Shown here: positions 25,320 to 34,406 of the stretch, piece by piece | Position numbering within the stretch: the first letter of the stretch is position 1 | Layout: the number at the start of each line of letters is the position of its first letter | Origin: VAZQ01 sp036557665 | GTDB taxonomy: Bacteria > Pseudomonadota > Alphaproteobacteria > Rhizobiales > Xanthobacteraceae | NCBI GenBank assembly: GCA_036557665.1 | Contig: DATBHG010000055.1 | Span: forward strand, 1 to 64,000 | Direction: 5' to 3' | DNA: 64,000 bases | Notes under the pieces: generated by a model | Told to the model about the DNA's origin: nothing | Database searches by the model: none | The model's input: the letters and a program-made list of their open reading frames with translations, nothing else | Position numbers and translations under genes: made by a program

Positions 25320-26378
25320 CTATTCCGCCGCGACCTTCGCCGCTGCCGCCGCCTGCTCGTCGCGATGCAGCCGATCGAGAATGCGGCGCGCCTGGATGAC
25401 GCCGGCATCGGCGTTGATATCCGTCTGCGACGGGTTGGGGATCGTCTCCAGATTGCGCTGCTGCGCCTCGAACACCTCCACATCCTGGTTGAAGGCGGTA
25501 CGGATCTGCTCCATGAGCATCTCGGTGGTTTTCACGTTGCCCACGTCCCAATTGTGCGCCTGCCCCCAGAAATAATGGCTGGCGCTCTCTGTCTCCGGCG
25601 TGATCGCGTTGAGATTCCACATGCCGATGCCGCCGATGCGCTTGCCCTGCGGCGCGCCAGTGCCGGTCGGCGTCGCTCCGACGTCAAGGCGCAAATACGC
25701 CGGCGGTGCAAAATTGATGATCTGCCAGCGGTCGACGTTGGACGTGAAGCTGCCGGCTTTCACGAATGTGGGCGGCGCCGGTGCGTCGATGGTCCAGCGC
25801 GTCATCGTGACGTTGTTACCCGAGCGCTGCACCTTCACTGTGGCGTGATCAACCAGCGCCGAATTCCCGATCGTGGTGTCATGCACGAAAGCGAGATGCG
25901 TCAGATCGAGCAGGTTGTCGACGATGAGCTGCCAGTTCGACTTGACGTACAGGTACTCGCTTTTCGCTCCCCATTCCGGATCGTCGAACCAGTGATAATC
26001 CGGGATGTTGTCGGGATCGGCGAGCGCGGGGTCGCCCATCCAGATCCAGAGCCAATGATAACGCTCCCGGACGGGATAGCTCTTCACCCGCGCAGAGCGG
26101 GGAACGACGTCCTGCCCGGGCACGCGCACGCAAGTGCCGGTCCGGTCATAGCGCAGCCCGTGGTAGTGGCATTGCAGCTCATCGCCGACGAGCTTGCCCA
26201 TGGAGAGGGGGAGATGGCGGTGCGCGCAGCGATCCTCCAGCGCCACCGGAGCTCCATCTTCCAGCCGATAAAAGACGATGGGCTCGCCCATGATGACGCG
26301 GCGCAGCGGTTGTCGGCCGATCTCGCGGTCGTATCCGGCGACATACCAATAATTCCGCAGGAACATCGGATGCTCCAT
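25320..26378 (-). CDS. Rieske non-heme iron oxygenase, alpha subunit (vanillate-demethylase type)
   Basis: A 352-residue oxygenase subunit. The Rieske 2Fe-2S site is CAHRHLPLSMG with CHYHGLRYD (CxH and CxxH). The catalytic iron site is in DNLLDLTHLAFVH (Asp and two His). The start MEHPMFLRNYWYVAGYDREI is the usual start of the VanA/LigX-like, PobA-type O-demethylase group. Such enzymes O-demethylate or hydroxylate aromatic acids and need a separate ferredoxin reductase, which is not nearby. The Ala/Glu-rich C-terminal tail is unremarkable. It is convergent with the preceding gene. Confidence 0.9.
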   Translation of the reverse strand: MEHPMFLRNYWYVAGYDREIGRQPLRRVIMGEPIVFYRLEDGAPVALEDRCAHRHLPLSMGKLVGDELQCHYHGLRYDRTGTCVRVPGQDVVPRSARVKSYPVRERYHWLWIWMGDPALADPDNIPDYHWFDDPEWGAKSEYLYVKSNWQLIVDNLLDLTHLAFVHDTTIGNSALVDHATVKVQRSGNNVTMTRWTIDAPAPPTFVKAGSFTSNVDRWQIINFAPPAYLRLDVGATPTGTGAPQGKRIGGIGMWNLNAITPETESASHYFWGQAHNWDVGNVKTTEMLMEQIRTAFNQDVEVFEAQQRNLETIPNPSQTDINADAGVIQARRILDRLHRDEQAAAAAKVAAE

Positions 26379-26548
26379 CGTCTGTGCCGCCGCGAGCGCA
26401 AGCTGCTGCTCCGGCGGCCGGTTGCAAGCAGTCTATGCGCCGCGTCCGCAAGTTTCAAACGCGACCGCGACGCCCACGTGCTCTGTTTGATGGCGTCGAT
26501 GAGCTAGGGATGTTAGGCTGACCTGCGCTGACTTAACTCGGATCACTC

Positions 26549-27871
26549 ATGCGTCCCAGCGGCTATGCCTCACTCGCGCCATTCTTCGTCTCGGGTGAGC
26601 GCTCGCCCCTGACAGAGGTGCGTTCCTGCCTCGACCGCGTCGATGCAGTAGCCCCCAAGCTCAATGCCTTTGTGCAGGTGGCGCGCGAGCGCGCGCTTTC
26701 CGCCGCCGGGGATTCCGAGCGGCGTTGGCGCTCCAACTCGCCTCTCTCGGCGATCGACGGCATGGCCATCGGTGTCAAGGACATCATCGAGACCGAGGAC
26801 ATGCCCACCGGGCAAGGCTCACCCCTTTGGGAGGGCTTCCAAACGCGCCGCGACGCGGCTTGCGTCCAGGCCTTGCGGGAAGCGGGCGCGATCATTCTCG
26901 GCAAGACGACGACGACCGAGTTTGCCTCGACCGAGCCTCTCATGCCGGTACGCAACCCGCACGATCCTTCGCGTACGGCCGGGGGGTCGAGCAGCGGGTC
27001 GGCCGCAGCGGTCGGTGCCGGCATCCTGCCGGCAGCGCTCGGGACGCAAGTGGTCGGCTCGACCCTGCGACCGGCGAGCTATTGCGGGTGTGTCGGTTTC
27101 AAGCCCACCTTCGGCGGCCTCAATCGCAGCGGATCGTTCGATCACCTGAGCCAGAGTTGCCTCGGCATCCTGGCGGCCACGCCCGAGGACGCCTGGACAG
27201 TGGCGGCCGCAATCGTGATGCGGGTAGGGGGCGATCCCGGGCATCCCGGGCTGTGCGGGCCGAGCGAGATTCCGCCGGCATCGCCGCCGCGCCGGCTGGC
27301 GATGCTCGAGACAGCGGGGTGGCAGAAGGCGAGCGCGGGCGCGCACGCCGCGTTGGGACAGGCGCGCGAGCGCCTGCTCGAGCTTGGCGTCGCGGTCGGC
27401 GATCGCCGAAACGACGCCAGCGTCGCGGCGGTCGAGGACGCGATCGGCGATGCGATACCCGTGACCTTTCAGATCTTCGATTGGGAATTTCGCTGGCCCC
27501 TGGGAAATTACGCCAAGCGCAACGGCCTTAGCGAAGGCATGCGCCGGCGACTTGCCTCGGCACAACAGATGACCGTGGACGATTATCGCGCCGCGCTGCG
27601 TCGCCGGCACGAGATTCGCAAGCGCTATGCCGACGCGAGCGGACAATACGAGGGGTTCGTCACGCTGGGCGCCACCGGCGCGGCGCCCGTCGGTCTGGGC
27701 TGGACCGGCGATCCCGCCTTCAACGTGCCGGGATCGCTTCTCGGCGTTCCTGCAATCTCGTTGCCGTTCCTGCAGGACGAGCAGATGCCGCTCGGCCTGC
27801 AGATCATCGGCCGTGCCGATGAGGATGCAGAGCTGATGGCGCGAGCACACTGGCTATGGCAGAGCTACTGA
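26549..27871 (+). CDS. Amidase-signature family amidase
   Basis: A 440-residue amidase. The Ser-cisSer-Lys triad is visible: Lys in DGMAIGVKDIIETEDMPT, the cis-Ser in the Gly/Ser loop TAGGSSSGSAAAVGAG, and the nucleophilic Ser in QVVGSTLRPASYCGCVGF. The GGSSSGS loop is diagnostic. This group hydrolyses amides such as aryl or alkyl amides and includes GatA, which is excluded here by shorter length and the lack of GatB or GatC genes. The start at 26549 is the first ATG of the frame. Its physiological substrate is unknown; the neighbouring Rieske gene suggests aromatic compounds. Confidence 0.88.
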   Translation: MRPSGYASLAPFFVSGERSPLTEVRSCLDRVDAVAPKLNAFVQVARERALSAAGDSERRWRSNSPLSAIDGMAIGVKDIIETEDMPTGQGSPLWEGFQTRRDAACVQALREAGAIILGKTTTTEFASTEPLMPVRNPHDPSRTAGGSSSGSAAAVGAGILPAALGTQVVGSTLRPASYCGCVGFKPTFGGLNRSGSFDHLSQSCLGILAATPEDAWTVAAAIVMRVGGDPGHPGLCGPSEIPPASPPRRLAMLETAGWQKASAGAHAALGQARERLLELGVAVGDRRNDASVAAVEDAIGDAIPVTFQIFDWEFRWPLGNYAKRNGLSEGMRRRLASAQQMTVDDYRAALRRRHEIRKRYADASGQYEGFVTLGATGAAPVGLGWTGDPAFNVPGSLLGVPAISLPFLQDEQMPLGLQIIGRADEDAELMARAHWLWQSY

Positions 27872-27962
27872 TTGCGGCGAGCCGCAGGGCGGGTTACGCG
27901 AGAAGTCGGCGGTGCCGATTTTGCGGCTCGAACCCGCCGCGGTTCGGCGCATTACGCTGTGC

Positions 27963-27983
27963 GGTACTGCCTTCGGCAGTACC
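27963..27983. repeat. Short perfect hairpin
   Basis: GGTACTGCC-TTC-GGCAGTACC is a perfect 9-bp stem with a 3-base loop, within a GC-rich intergenic repeat of the rhizobial type (GCGCATTACGCTG before, GATCCACCCTACA after). It lies between the amidase and oxidoreductase genes and may end transcription or form a 5' leader element. Confidence 0.6.
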
Positions 27984-28034
27984 CTTTCGCTGATCCACCC
28001 TACATCAGCTATTGCTCGCAGAAGCGGAGGAACG

Positions 28035-28955
28035 ATGAAAGCAGCTTTCATTGAACGATTTGGCGGACCGGAGGTCTTGCAATACGGGGATCTGCCGGAC
28101 CCTGTTGCCGGGCCCGGCGAGGCGCTCATCGATATCCTCGCGGCGAGCGTCAATGCCGCCGATTGGAAGGCGCGGCTCGGCGACTATGGGCAGGGCAAGT
28201 TTCCCCTTGTCCTGGGACGCGATTTTTCCGGAGTGGTTGCCGCGCTCGGCCAGGGCGTGCAGGATTTTCAGGTAGGAGATGCGGTGTTCGGCGTGTCGGA
28301 GGCCGGCCAGGAGGGGGCCTACGCCGAGAAGAAAGCCGTCAAGGCGGCGATTGTCGCGCCCAAGCCGAGCAGCATGTCGCACATAGACGCTGCCGCCTTG
28401 GCGCTCACCGGCCTCACGGCCTTGAGCGCGGTCGAGGAGACGTTGCAGCTCAGGCGCGGCGAGACGATCCTCATCCAGGGCGGCGCGGGCGGGGTTGCGA
28501 GCTTCGCCATCCAGGTCGCCAAGCACATCGGTGCGCGCGTGATTACGACCACCAGTGCCGCGAACATTTCTTACGTGCGCAGTCTCGGAGCCGATGAAGT
28601 CATCGATTACAACGCCGAGGATTTTACCAAGCGCGTGTCCAACTGCGATGCCGTGTTTGATACGGTCGGCGGCGACGTGGCGCTGCGATCGTTCGCGGTG
28701 CTCAAGCCGGGCGGGCGCGCGGCCTTCATCGCTTCCGGTCCGCAGGCGCCCAAGCCCAACCGCAGCGATGTCACGTCGCTGCGCCCTCCGGTGAAGCGCG
28801 CCCGCGCCCCGCTGGAGCGCATCGCGCATCTGTTTACGACCGGCGCGGTGCGGGTTCCCGAGATCAGGCTCTATCGCCTGCCCGAGGCTGCTGACGCTCA
28901 CCGCCTGAGCGAGGGGCGGCATTTCCGCGGCAAGCTTGTCTTTCAGGTGCGGTAA
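28035..28955 (+). CDS. Zinc-independent medium-chain NADPH:quinone oxidoreductase-like protein
   Basis: A 306-residue member of the quinone reductase (QOR) branch of the MDR family. The N-terminal GroES-like part begins MKAAFIERFGGPEVLQYGD, with ASVNAADWKARLG and LGRDFSGVV. The Rossmann domain has ETILIQGGAGGVASFAIQVAK and the loop VITTTSAANISYVRSLGADE; the Ser/Arg-poor loop does not settle NADH or NADPH. No zinc ligands of alcohol dehydrogenases are present. GGAGG lies six bases before the start. It probably reduces quinones or enones. Confidence 0.88.
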   Translation: MKAAFIERFGGPEVLQYGDLPDPVAGPGEALIDILAASVNAADWKARLGDYGQGKFPLVLGRDFSGVVAALGQGVQDFQVGDAVFGVSEAGQEGAYAEKKAVKAAIVAPKPSSMSHIDAAALALTGLTALSAVEETLQLRRGETILIQGGAGGVASFAIQVAKHIGARVITTTSAANISYVRSLGADEVIDYNAEDFTKRVSNCDAVFDTVGGDVALRSFAVLKPGGRAAFIASGPQAPKPNRSDVTSLRPPVKRARAPLERIAHLFTTGAVRVPEIRLYRLPEAADAHRLSEGRHFRGKLVFQVR

Positions 28956-29008
28956 AACGATCGCCGTGTGGCCCGCATGCGCACGCGATATATGCGTGTA
29001 CTGGCGCG

Positions 29009-30238
29009 TCAGAAGACCGTGCCGTCGGCACGGACCACAATCGGCGGCGGGCCGTCGGGCGGGCGCAGGGCGCGCGCAATCTTGCGCCCCGCGCTCCACG
29101 TGCCCCCTTGCAACATCTGCGGCAGGGTGAAGCCGGGGCCGAGTGCCAGCATTGCCCGCACGCGCTCGAGCAGGCGATCCATCAGCGCCACGGTCAGCGC
29201 CCGCCACTCCACCACGAGCCCGGACTGCACGTCATGGGGCACGAGCGCATCGATCGCAGGCTGCAGCCGAATTGCGCCAAGATCGACCAGAAGGCCGCCG
29301 TTGCGATATTCCGCCAGCGCGGTGAGCTCGTTGATTCCCTGGACTGTGATGCCGGCCCATGCGAGCGGCTCGATCAGCGAATAGGTCAGCCACTGCGAGA
29401 GCTTGTGAAAGGGGACGATCCCGTTGGTACGATCCGGCGTGCGCACGGCGCTATGGCGCCCGGCATCCCCGATCGGAATGCCGTCGAGCATGAGCGCGGA
29501 GGGCCAGATCGGGGCCAGCGCATCGAGCAGAAGCGCCAGCAAGGACACCGCGGAGATGCTCTCGGTGCGGGCTGTGTTGATGAAATGGTCGATGAGATTG
29601 CCGGGGCGTGCCGGCCTCGAGCCAAAAAGATCGGGCCGCTCCGCGATGGCCTTGCCCAGCCGTTGCAGCAACGCGCTGCGCGGCTCCGCGCCGATCAGAG
29701 GGTTTTGGGCATCGGCCTGGAAATGCCGTGCCAGGGTCGCAGCATCGATACGCGCGAGCGCCGCATCATCGACGCGATCGGGGCGATCGCGGTCCGATGA
29801 AAAACCGCCGGTGCGAAACACGTCCAGGCTCGCAACCGCCAGACCTTCCGAGCGGGCGAAGACATTCCCGGTTTTCGCTTCACGATAGCGCCAGGCATCG
29901 CCCGCGCCGGCATCGAGCAGCACGCTCACCGTGACGAGATCGACTGCCATGCGGGCGCGCTCGAGCGGGTGCGCGCGCACGCTCGCCGCGAGCTCCCGCC
30001 AGCGATCGATGCCGCCCGCGCAAAAATGCCGCCAGCGGCTGTGATAGGGGATGTTCAGGTCGGGATAGGCCTCCCGCGTGACCTCGGCGACGTATTCCGC
30101 GACCGCATCCAGGCGGCTTTCGTCGAGCGTGAAATAGGGCGAGTGGCCCCCTGCCACCCAGCGCGCGACCATGCCGCAACGCTCGCGCACGGCGGCTGCG
30201 CTGCGCAGCTGCGCTATTTCCGGCGGAGGTCGGAGCAT
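29009..30238 (-). CDS. DUF1688 (URC4/Urg3-like) protein
   Basis: A 409-residue protein of the DUF1688 family, whose yeast member Urc4 belongs to the URC uracil-catabolism pathway. The start is taken at the ATG at 30238 (MLRPPPEIAQLRSAAAVRER). Family blocks are HSPYFTLDESRLDAVAEYV, IPYHSRWRHFCAGGIDRW, DLVTVSVLLDAGAGDAWRY, SVSLLALLLDALAP-like text near the middle, and VPFHKLSQWLTYSLIEPL near the end. The His/Arg-rich motifs are conserved, but the reaction is not known. No other URC gene is visible here, so it may act alone or with genes elsewhere. Confidence 0.85.
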   Translation of the reverse strand: MLRPPPEIAQLRSAAAVRERCGMVARWVAGGHSPYFTLDESRLDAVAEYVAEVTREAYPDLNIPYHSRWRHFCAGGIDRWRELAASVRAHPLERARMAVDLVTVSVLLDAGAGDAWRYREAKTGNVFARSEGLAVASLDVFRTGGFSSDRDRPDRVDDAALARIDAATLARHFQADAQNPLIGAEPRSALLQRLGKAIAERPDLFGSRPARPGNLIDHFINTARTESISAVSLLALLLDALAPIWPSALMLDGIPIGDAGRHSAVRTPDRTNGIVPFHKLSQWLTYSLIEPLAWAGITVQGINELTALAEYRNGGLLVDLGAIRLQPAIDALVPHDVQSGLVVEWRALTVALMDRLLERVRAMLALGPGFTLPQMLQGGTWSAGRKIARALRPPDGPPPIVVRADGTVF

Positions 30239-30291
30239 ATGGCTGACGCGCGTCGCACCGTTCTCTTTCCCGCCGTGCTGGCAGGGCACCA

Positions 30292-30645
30292 TCAGAACGA
30301 GAGCTGAGCCTCTACCCCCGCGAACGGTGCACGCAGGCCCGTTTCGTCCTCCTCCAACAAACCTGCGGTCTCCAGGGCGCGCACATCCCCATGTACCCGT
30401 TTGTAATCGCGCCCGAGCGCGCGCGCGATGGCGGCAATCGAGAGATGGGGTCGGCGGCGCACGAAGCGAAGGAGCTCGATTCGCTTTGGCGAAAGCGTGG
30501 CCAACAGCTTTTCCAGGCTCTCGAACGAGAGATGTTCCTCGTGTACCGGCTCCCCACGTTCGGCTCGCCGCCACGCCAGGACAAAGCGGCGGCCCGATGC
30601 TTCGGGGCTTTCCACGTGAACTTGAACCTTGCGTCTTCCTGTCAT
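30292..30645 (-). CDS. TumA-type HTH antitoxin (HVO_A0114-like)
   Basis: A 117-residue protein with a winged-helix domain at residues 45-110 (LSPKRIELLRFVRRRPHLSI, AAIARALGRDYKRVHGDVRA, LETAGLLEEDETG). The N-terminus is a short strand region. This is the usual antitoxin partner of DUF6516/TumE-type toxins and probably binds the operon promoter. Its start overlaps the stop of the toxin gene (ATGA), so the toxin comes first in this operon, as is common for this pair. The stop lies 53 bp before the DUF1688 start. Confidence 0.75.
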   Translation of the reverse strand: MTGRRKVQVHVESPEASGRRFVLAWRRAERGEPVHEEHLSFESLEKLLATLSPKRIELLRFVRRRPHLSIAAIARALGRDYKRVHGDVRALETAGLLEEDETGLRAPFAGVEAQLSF

Positions 30646-30929
30646 CGTTTTCGTCTCGCTTGATCGACGTCGGCCAGGAAGTCCCCAATAAGCCTCTCAG
30701 GGGAAGTGAACCGGTACGGGAGCTCGCGCCCCAGGACATGACGATGGTCGCCCTTTCCGCGTTCGTTATCGTAGCCAACAATCCGCTTGCCACCCTTTCG
30801 AACGTACAGGCGATATTTGAAGCCGTGGTGAGTCCCTGGGAGCTCGCGTGGAAGTTTCCAGATCACCATCTCCATGATTGCTCCGTCGTCGAGCTCTTGC
30901 TTAAGGCGAAAAACCAGCGCCGCCTTCAT
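30642..30929 (-). CDS. TumE-type (DUF6516) toxin
   Basis: A 95-residue protein starting MKAALVFRLKQELDDGAIME, the standard start of the DUF6516 family, followed by KYRLYVRKGGKRIVGYDNE and the conserved GKGDHRHVLGRE with His residues. The tail has FTSPERLIGDFLADVD. From family knowledge this is the toxin of TumE-TumA type toxin-antitoxin pairs, proposed to act on RNA. An upstream ATG at 30941 would add four residues (MLRH). The start overlap with the HTH gene supports one operon. Confidence 0.75.
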   Translation of the reverse strand: MKAALVFRLKQELDDGAIMEMVIWKLPRELPGTHHGFKYRLYVRKGGKRIVGYDNERGKGDHRHVLGRELPYRFTSPERLIGDFLADVDQARRKR

Positions 30930-31056
30930 ATGGCGCAGCATGCCATATGGGCATCTATGGCGTCAACCGCCATACGCAGGAGCTCCCAGGCCGCGCAAGC
31001 GCGCCGGGCCGAGCTGCCCCAAGTCGCTCCGCCTATCCGAGCTAAGCCCCTGCGCG

Positions 31057-32211
31057 CTACACCAGCTCCGGCCAGGGCACGATCGTGGACTTGACCGTTT
31101 TCATCGCCATCGCGTCCTTGACGGCGCGCGCAATGCCGTCCTGGTCGAAGGGATAGAGCGTCTGCATCTCCAGCCAGGGATATTTGTCGCGCGTGCGATA
31201 GAGCATGTCGACCCCGAGCGGAAGATCATTGCCGGTGAAACCCCAGGAGCCCAGCACATTGAGGTCCTTGGCGCAGATGCGATGCCAGGAGGTGGTGATC
31301 GAGCCGGCGTCGGTGAACTGGCCCATCTCGACATAGGTGCCGCCGTCGCGCAGGAGCTCGATCCCCTCGGGGCCGGCGCTGGGGTGGCCGGCGCAGTCCA
31401 TCGCCAGGTCGGCGCCGAAGCCGCCGACGATGTCGCGCACGCGCGCGATGCGCTGCTGCGGGTCCTTGACCTCGTCGATGCTCACCGTTGCTTCGGCGCC
31501 GAACTTGCGCGCGAGCTCGAGCCGGGGACTTTCAGGAGCGCCGACGCAAATGACCCGCCCGGCTCCCATCTCTCGGGCTGCCGCGACGGCCAGGATACCG
31601 ATGGGTCCGGAGCCCTGGATGACCACCGTATCGCCCCAGGTGAAACCGCCGGCTCGCGTCGCGCGGTTGAACGCGCGGATGCAGGAGGTCAGCGGCTCAG
31701 CAAGCGCCCCCAGTCGCAGGGGCATGTCGTCCGGAAGCTTGTACACCTTGGTGCCCGGCAGCATGTCGAGGTCGACATAGACGTATTCCGCGAAGCCTCC
31801 CCACAGGTGCGGCGGCTTGTCGAACCCGAGGTAGCGCCCGTAGTAGACCGGGGTAAGACATTTGTTGGCGCGTTCGGGATAGTGGACGCAGTAATAGCAC
31901 TGCCCGCACGGCATCAGCGGCGGGATCATCACCTTGGAGCCGATGCCGAGCCGCTTTCCCATGAAATCTTCGGTGAATTCCGCCCCGGCCTCGACGATGA
32001 TCCCGCCGAGCTCGTGACCCAGCGTGAATGGCCATGGCAGCGGCTTGGGCCAATGGCCTTTGAGAATATGAAGATCGGTGCCGCATACGCCGCATGCGCC
32101 GATCCGGATCAACGCGGCTTTTTTCGGAACATGCGGCCATTCCACCGAGCGGATCACCGGCTCGGTGCCCGGGCCGGCAAAGGTGGCCACCCGAATGGTC
32201 CTGTTGCGCAT
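31057..32211 (-). CDS. Zinc-dependent medium-chain alcohol dehydrogenase
   Basis: A 384-residue MDR dehydrogenase. The catalytic zinc site is GACGVCGTDLHILKGHW with the His-Glu pair in FTLGHELGG; the structural zinc site is PCGQCYYCVHYPERANKC. The Rossmann loop is VVIQGSGPIGILAVAAAREM. An insertion around residues 120-145 (YYGRYLGFDKPPHLWGG) is typical of the threonine-dehydrogenase/sorbitol-like subgroup. It probably oxidises a polyol or secondary alcohol with NAD. It is leftward and 73 bp from the sulfite-dehydrogenase cytochrome gene, so it may share that region but need not be linked. Confidence 0.9.
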   Translation of the reverse strand: MRNRTIRVATFAGPGTEPVIRSVEWPHVPKKAALIRIGACGVCGTDLHILKGHWPKPLPWPFTLGHELGGIIVEAGAEFTEDFMGKRLGIGSKVMIPPLMPCGQCYYCVHYPERANKCLTPVYYGRYLGFDKPPHLWGGFAEYVYVDLDMLPGTKVYKLPDDMPLRLGALAEPLTSCIRAFNRATRAGGFTWGDTVVIQGSGPIGILAVAAAREMGAGRVICVGAPESPRLELARKFGAEATVSIDEVKDPQQRIARVRDIVGGFGADLAMDCAGHPSAGPEGIELLRDGGTYVEMGQFTDAGSITTSWHRICAKDLNVLGSWGFTGNDLPLGVDMLYRTRDKYPWLEMQTLYPFDQDGIARAVKDAMAMKTVKSTIVPWPELV

Positions 32212-32283
32212 GCACTACAACATCGGGCTGGAGGGGAGGGTTTCAAGCCTGCCCTGCCGGAGCCGGCGTAACAAACAACGAGC

Positions 32284-32856
32284 TCAGCGCATCGCGGGGC
32301 CGGACGGACGCACCGGCTCGTACCCGATCTTGTCCGGGTCCCACACGATGAAATTGTCGCGGTTGGGCATCTTCACCTGCGGCAGGGTCTTGGCATCCAT
32401 GACCGCCTCCTCGCCGATGATCTTGTTGAGCGAGAGAATGTAGGCGCAGAGCGCGTAAACCTCCTCGCTGGTGAGCGTCTTGGGCATCGGATACGGCATC
32501 GACCGGCGGACGACATCGAACAACGTGGTCGCATATTTGTAGTACGGGACCGTCTTCATGGTATCGATGCGATCGAACCGGGAAGGGCCGACCAGCGGCA
32601 CGATGTGGGGCGCGGGGTTGACGCCATTCTCGCCGTGGCAGAGCGCGCATTTCTGCGCGTAGATCGCCGCGCCTTGTTTCGCCGTGCCGCTCCCGGGCGG
32701 CAAGCCGGTGCCGTCCGGCAGCACGTCGATGTTCCAGGCGGCGATGTCGGCCTCGGCGATCGGCTGCCCAAGCCCCGGCGTCTCGGCGCGCGCCGATGTC
32801 GCTCCTGCCAATGCGAGCAGCAGCACCAAAGCCAGTCCGGGCTTACGCGTACACAT
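32284..32856 (-). CDS. soxD: SoxD-like c-type cytochrome
   Basis: A 190-residue periplasmic cytochrome c. Residues 1-25 are a signal peptide (LALVLLLALAGATSARA). The haem site is YAQKCALCHGENG (CxxCH). The likely axial Met is in PYPMPKTLTSEE, followed by VYALCAYILSLNKII. The N-terminal mature part (LGQPIAEADIAAWNIDVLPD) and the C-terminal KMPNRDNFIVWDPD are as in SoxD. It overlaps the end of soxC by 14 bp. In SoxCD it takes electrons from the molybdenum subunit. It is shorter than the dihaem SoxD of some bacteria and has one haem. Confidence 0.88.
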   Translation of the reverse strand: MCTRKPGLALVLLLALAGATSARAETPGLGQPIAEADIAAWNIDVLPDGTGLPPGSGTAKQGAAIYAQKCALCHGENGVNPAPHIVPLVGPSRFDRIDTMKTVPYYKYATTLFDVVRRSMPYPMPKTLTSEEVYALCAYILSLNKIIGEEAVMDAKTLPQVKMPNRDNFIVWDPDKIGYEPVRPSGPAMR

Positions 32857-34177
32857 GTTTGATCTCCCCGTCCTTGCCGATGCCCCAGCTCGTGATGCTG
32901 TTGTAGTGCTGATTGGGGAACGCGAGCGGGCTTTTGACCGGCTTCTCGGTCTGCCCCCGCGCTGCGACGAACTCGGCGCGGGTGGGCTGCACATTGCCTG
33001 CTTCGTCCCAGGCCCGGCTTTGCAGGACCGCGGGTGCTCCGTCCCAGTGCCAGGGCATGCGGAAGCGGGTGAAGGCTTTGGGCACCACCGGCTCCTGCAA
33101 CGCCGCCTGGCCCCAGCTCTTGCCGCCGTCGGCCGAGACCATGACCTTGGCGATGCGTCCGTTGCCGGAATAGGCAATGCCCGACACTTCATAGAAGCCG
33201 GTCCCTTTCAGCGTCTGGCCGAAGGAGGGATGCGTGATGAACGATTTGACCTCCTGGGTGAAGTGGAACAGCCACATCTTGTTGCCCGGCAGGATCTGCG
33301 AGTACGTCTTGGACTCGAAGAAGCTCATCGCCGGCTGATCGAGAAGCTTGATGCGGCGTACGTACTTGACGTTCATGTTGCCCTGATAGCCGGGGAGCAA
33401 CAGGCGCATGGGGTAGCCGTTGCCCGGCATCAGCCGCTCGCCGTTCTGGTAGAGCGCGATCATGGCATCGTCGAGCGCCTTCTTGATCGGAACGCTGCGA
33501 TGAAGGGCAAGAGAATCCGCGCCTTCGGCGAGAAGCCACGTGGCCTTTGGATCGATGCCGGTCTCCTCGAGCAGGGTCGAGAGCGGCACGCCGGTCCACT
33601 CTGCGTTGGAGACCAGCCCGTGCAGCGCCTGAGCGGTCGCCTGCAGCGGCTCGTTGGAGAACATCGGTGCGCTGTTGCCGCTGCATTCGAGGAAATGCAC
33701 GCGCGTCACCATCGGATAGCGGGCGAGCGATTCGACCGTGAACACCAGCGGCTGCTTCACCAGGCCGTGGATGACGAGCTTGTGCTGCGCCGGATCGATA
33801 TCCGGCAAGCCGGAATGACAGATGCTGAAAAAGAGTCCGTTGGGCGTGATCGTGCCCTGCAGAAGATGATGCGGCGTGCGCGCATGGGAGTTGCGAAACT
33901 CGTTGTCGGGATTGCTGCGCGTGCGGATCACCTCCTTCTCGAACCTCGATGGCACCTGGTAGGCCGGCGACACCGAGCCCATTTCCAGGCTCCACGGATC
34001 GTTCTTGAGCGGCTCGGCCGCAGCGCCGGCGACCGCCGCGCCGGCACTCGTTCCCACGGCGCCCGCAAACATGATGCCGCGGCCAAGCAGCGCCCGGCGA
34101 TGCAGAAGCCCGTTGCCGGCAACCTGCTCAGCTAATGCGAGCTCGAGCGCGCCGTTGCGGCGCTTGCGATGACTCAT
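32843..34177 (-). CDS. soxC: SoxC-like sulfane dehydrogenase / sulfite dehydrogenase molybdenum subunit
   Basis: A 444-residue molybdenum protein of the sulfite-oxidase family. The Tat signal is RRALLGRGIMFAGAVG in the first 60 residues. The cofactor Cys is in HFLECSGNSAPMF, and the C-terminal dimerisation domain starts near FFESKTYSQILPGN. The start at 34177 has GGGAGAGG upstream. It forms an overlapping pair with soxD. In Sox systems SoxCD oxidises the sulfane sulfur on SoxY. No soxXYZAB genes are in the window, so the pair may instead act as an independent sulfite dehydrogenase, or the others lie elsewhere. Confidence 0.88.
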   Translation of the reverse strand: MSHRKRRNGALELALAEQVAGNGLLHRRALLGRGIMFAGAVGTSAGAAVAGAAAEPLKNDPWSLEMGSVSPAYQVPSRFEKEVIRTRSNPDNEFRNSHARTPHHLLQGTITPNGLFFSICHSGLPDIDPAQHKLVIHGLVKQPLVFTVESLARYPMVTRVHFLECSGNSAPMFSNEPLQATAQALHGLVSNAEWTGVPLSTLLEETGIDPKATWLLAEGADSLALHRSVPIKKALDDAMIALYQNGERLMPGNGYPMRLLLPGYQGNMNVKYVRRIKLLDQPAMSFFESKTYSQILPGNKMWLFHFTQEVKSFITHPSFGQTLKGTGFYEVSGIAYSGNGRIAKVMVSADGGKSWGQAALQEPVVPKAFTRFRMPWHWDGAPAVLQSRAWDEAGNVQPTRAEFVAARGQTEKPVKSPLAFPNQHYNSITSWGIGKDGEIKHVYA

Positions 34178-34406
34178 GTTGTCCTCTCCCTGAGGCTGGC
34201 GTCTTGCGCGCCGGCTCCGGTTTTCTCTCGCCGCAATCCTAACGCCCATTCGCATTCGGATGCGCTTCGGGCACGGCGCGCTTGCGCGGCCGGAGCGGCA
34301 ACAGACTGCGCCGTTTACGCCGCGCTTTCAACCGCTCCCTGATCACACGCGTCGTTTGATGTGATAGGATTGCAAGCAGCGCCATGGCTGTGGACCTGGG
34401 AGGAAA

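Noticed and set aside
30239..30793. Upstream extension of the DUF1688 frame
   Set aside because: It overlaps the toxin-antitoxin genes on the same strand in another frame, and DUF1688 homology starts at the ATG at 30238.
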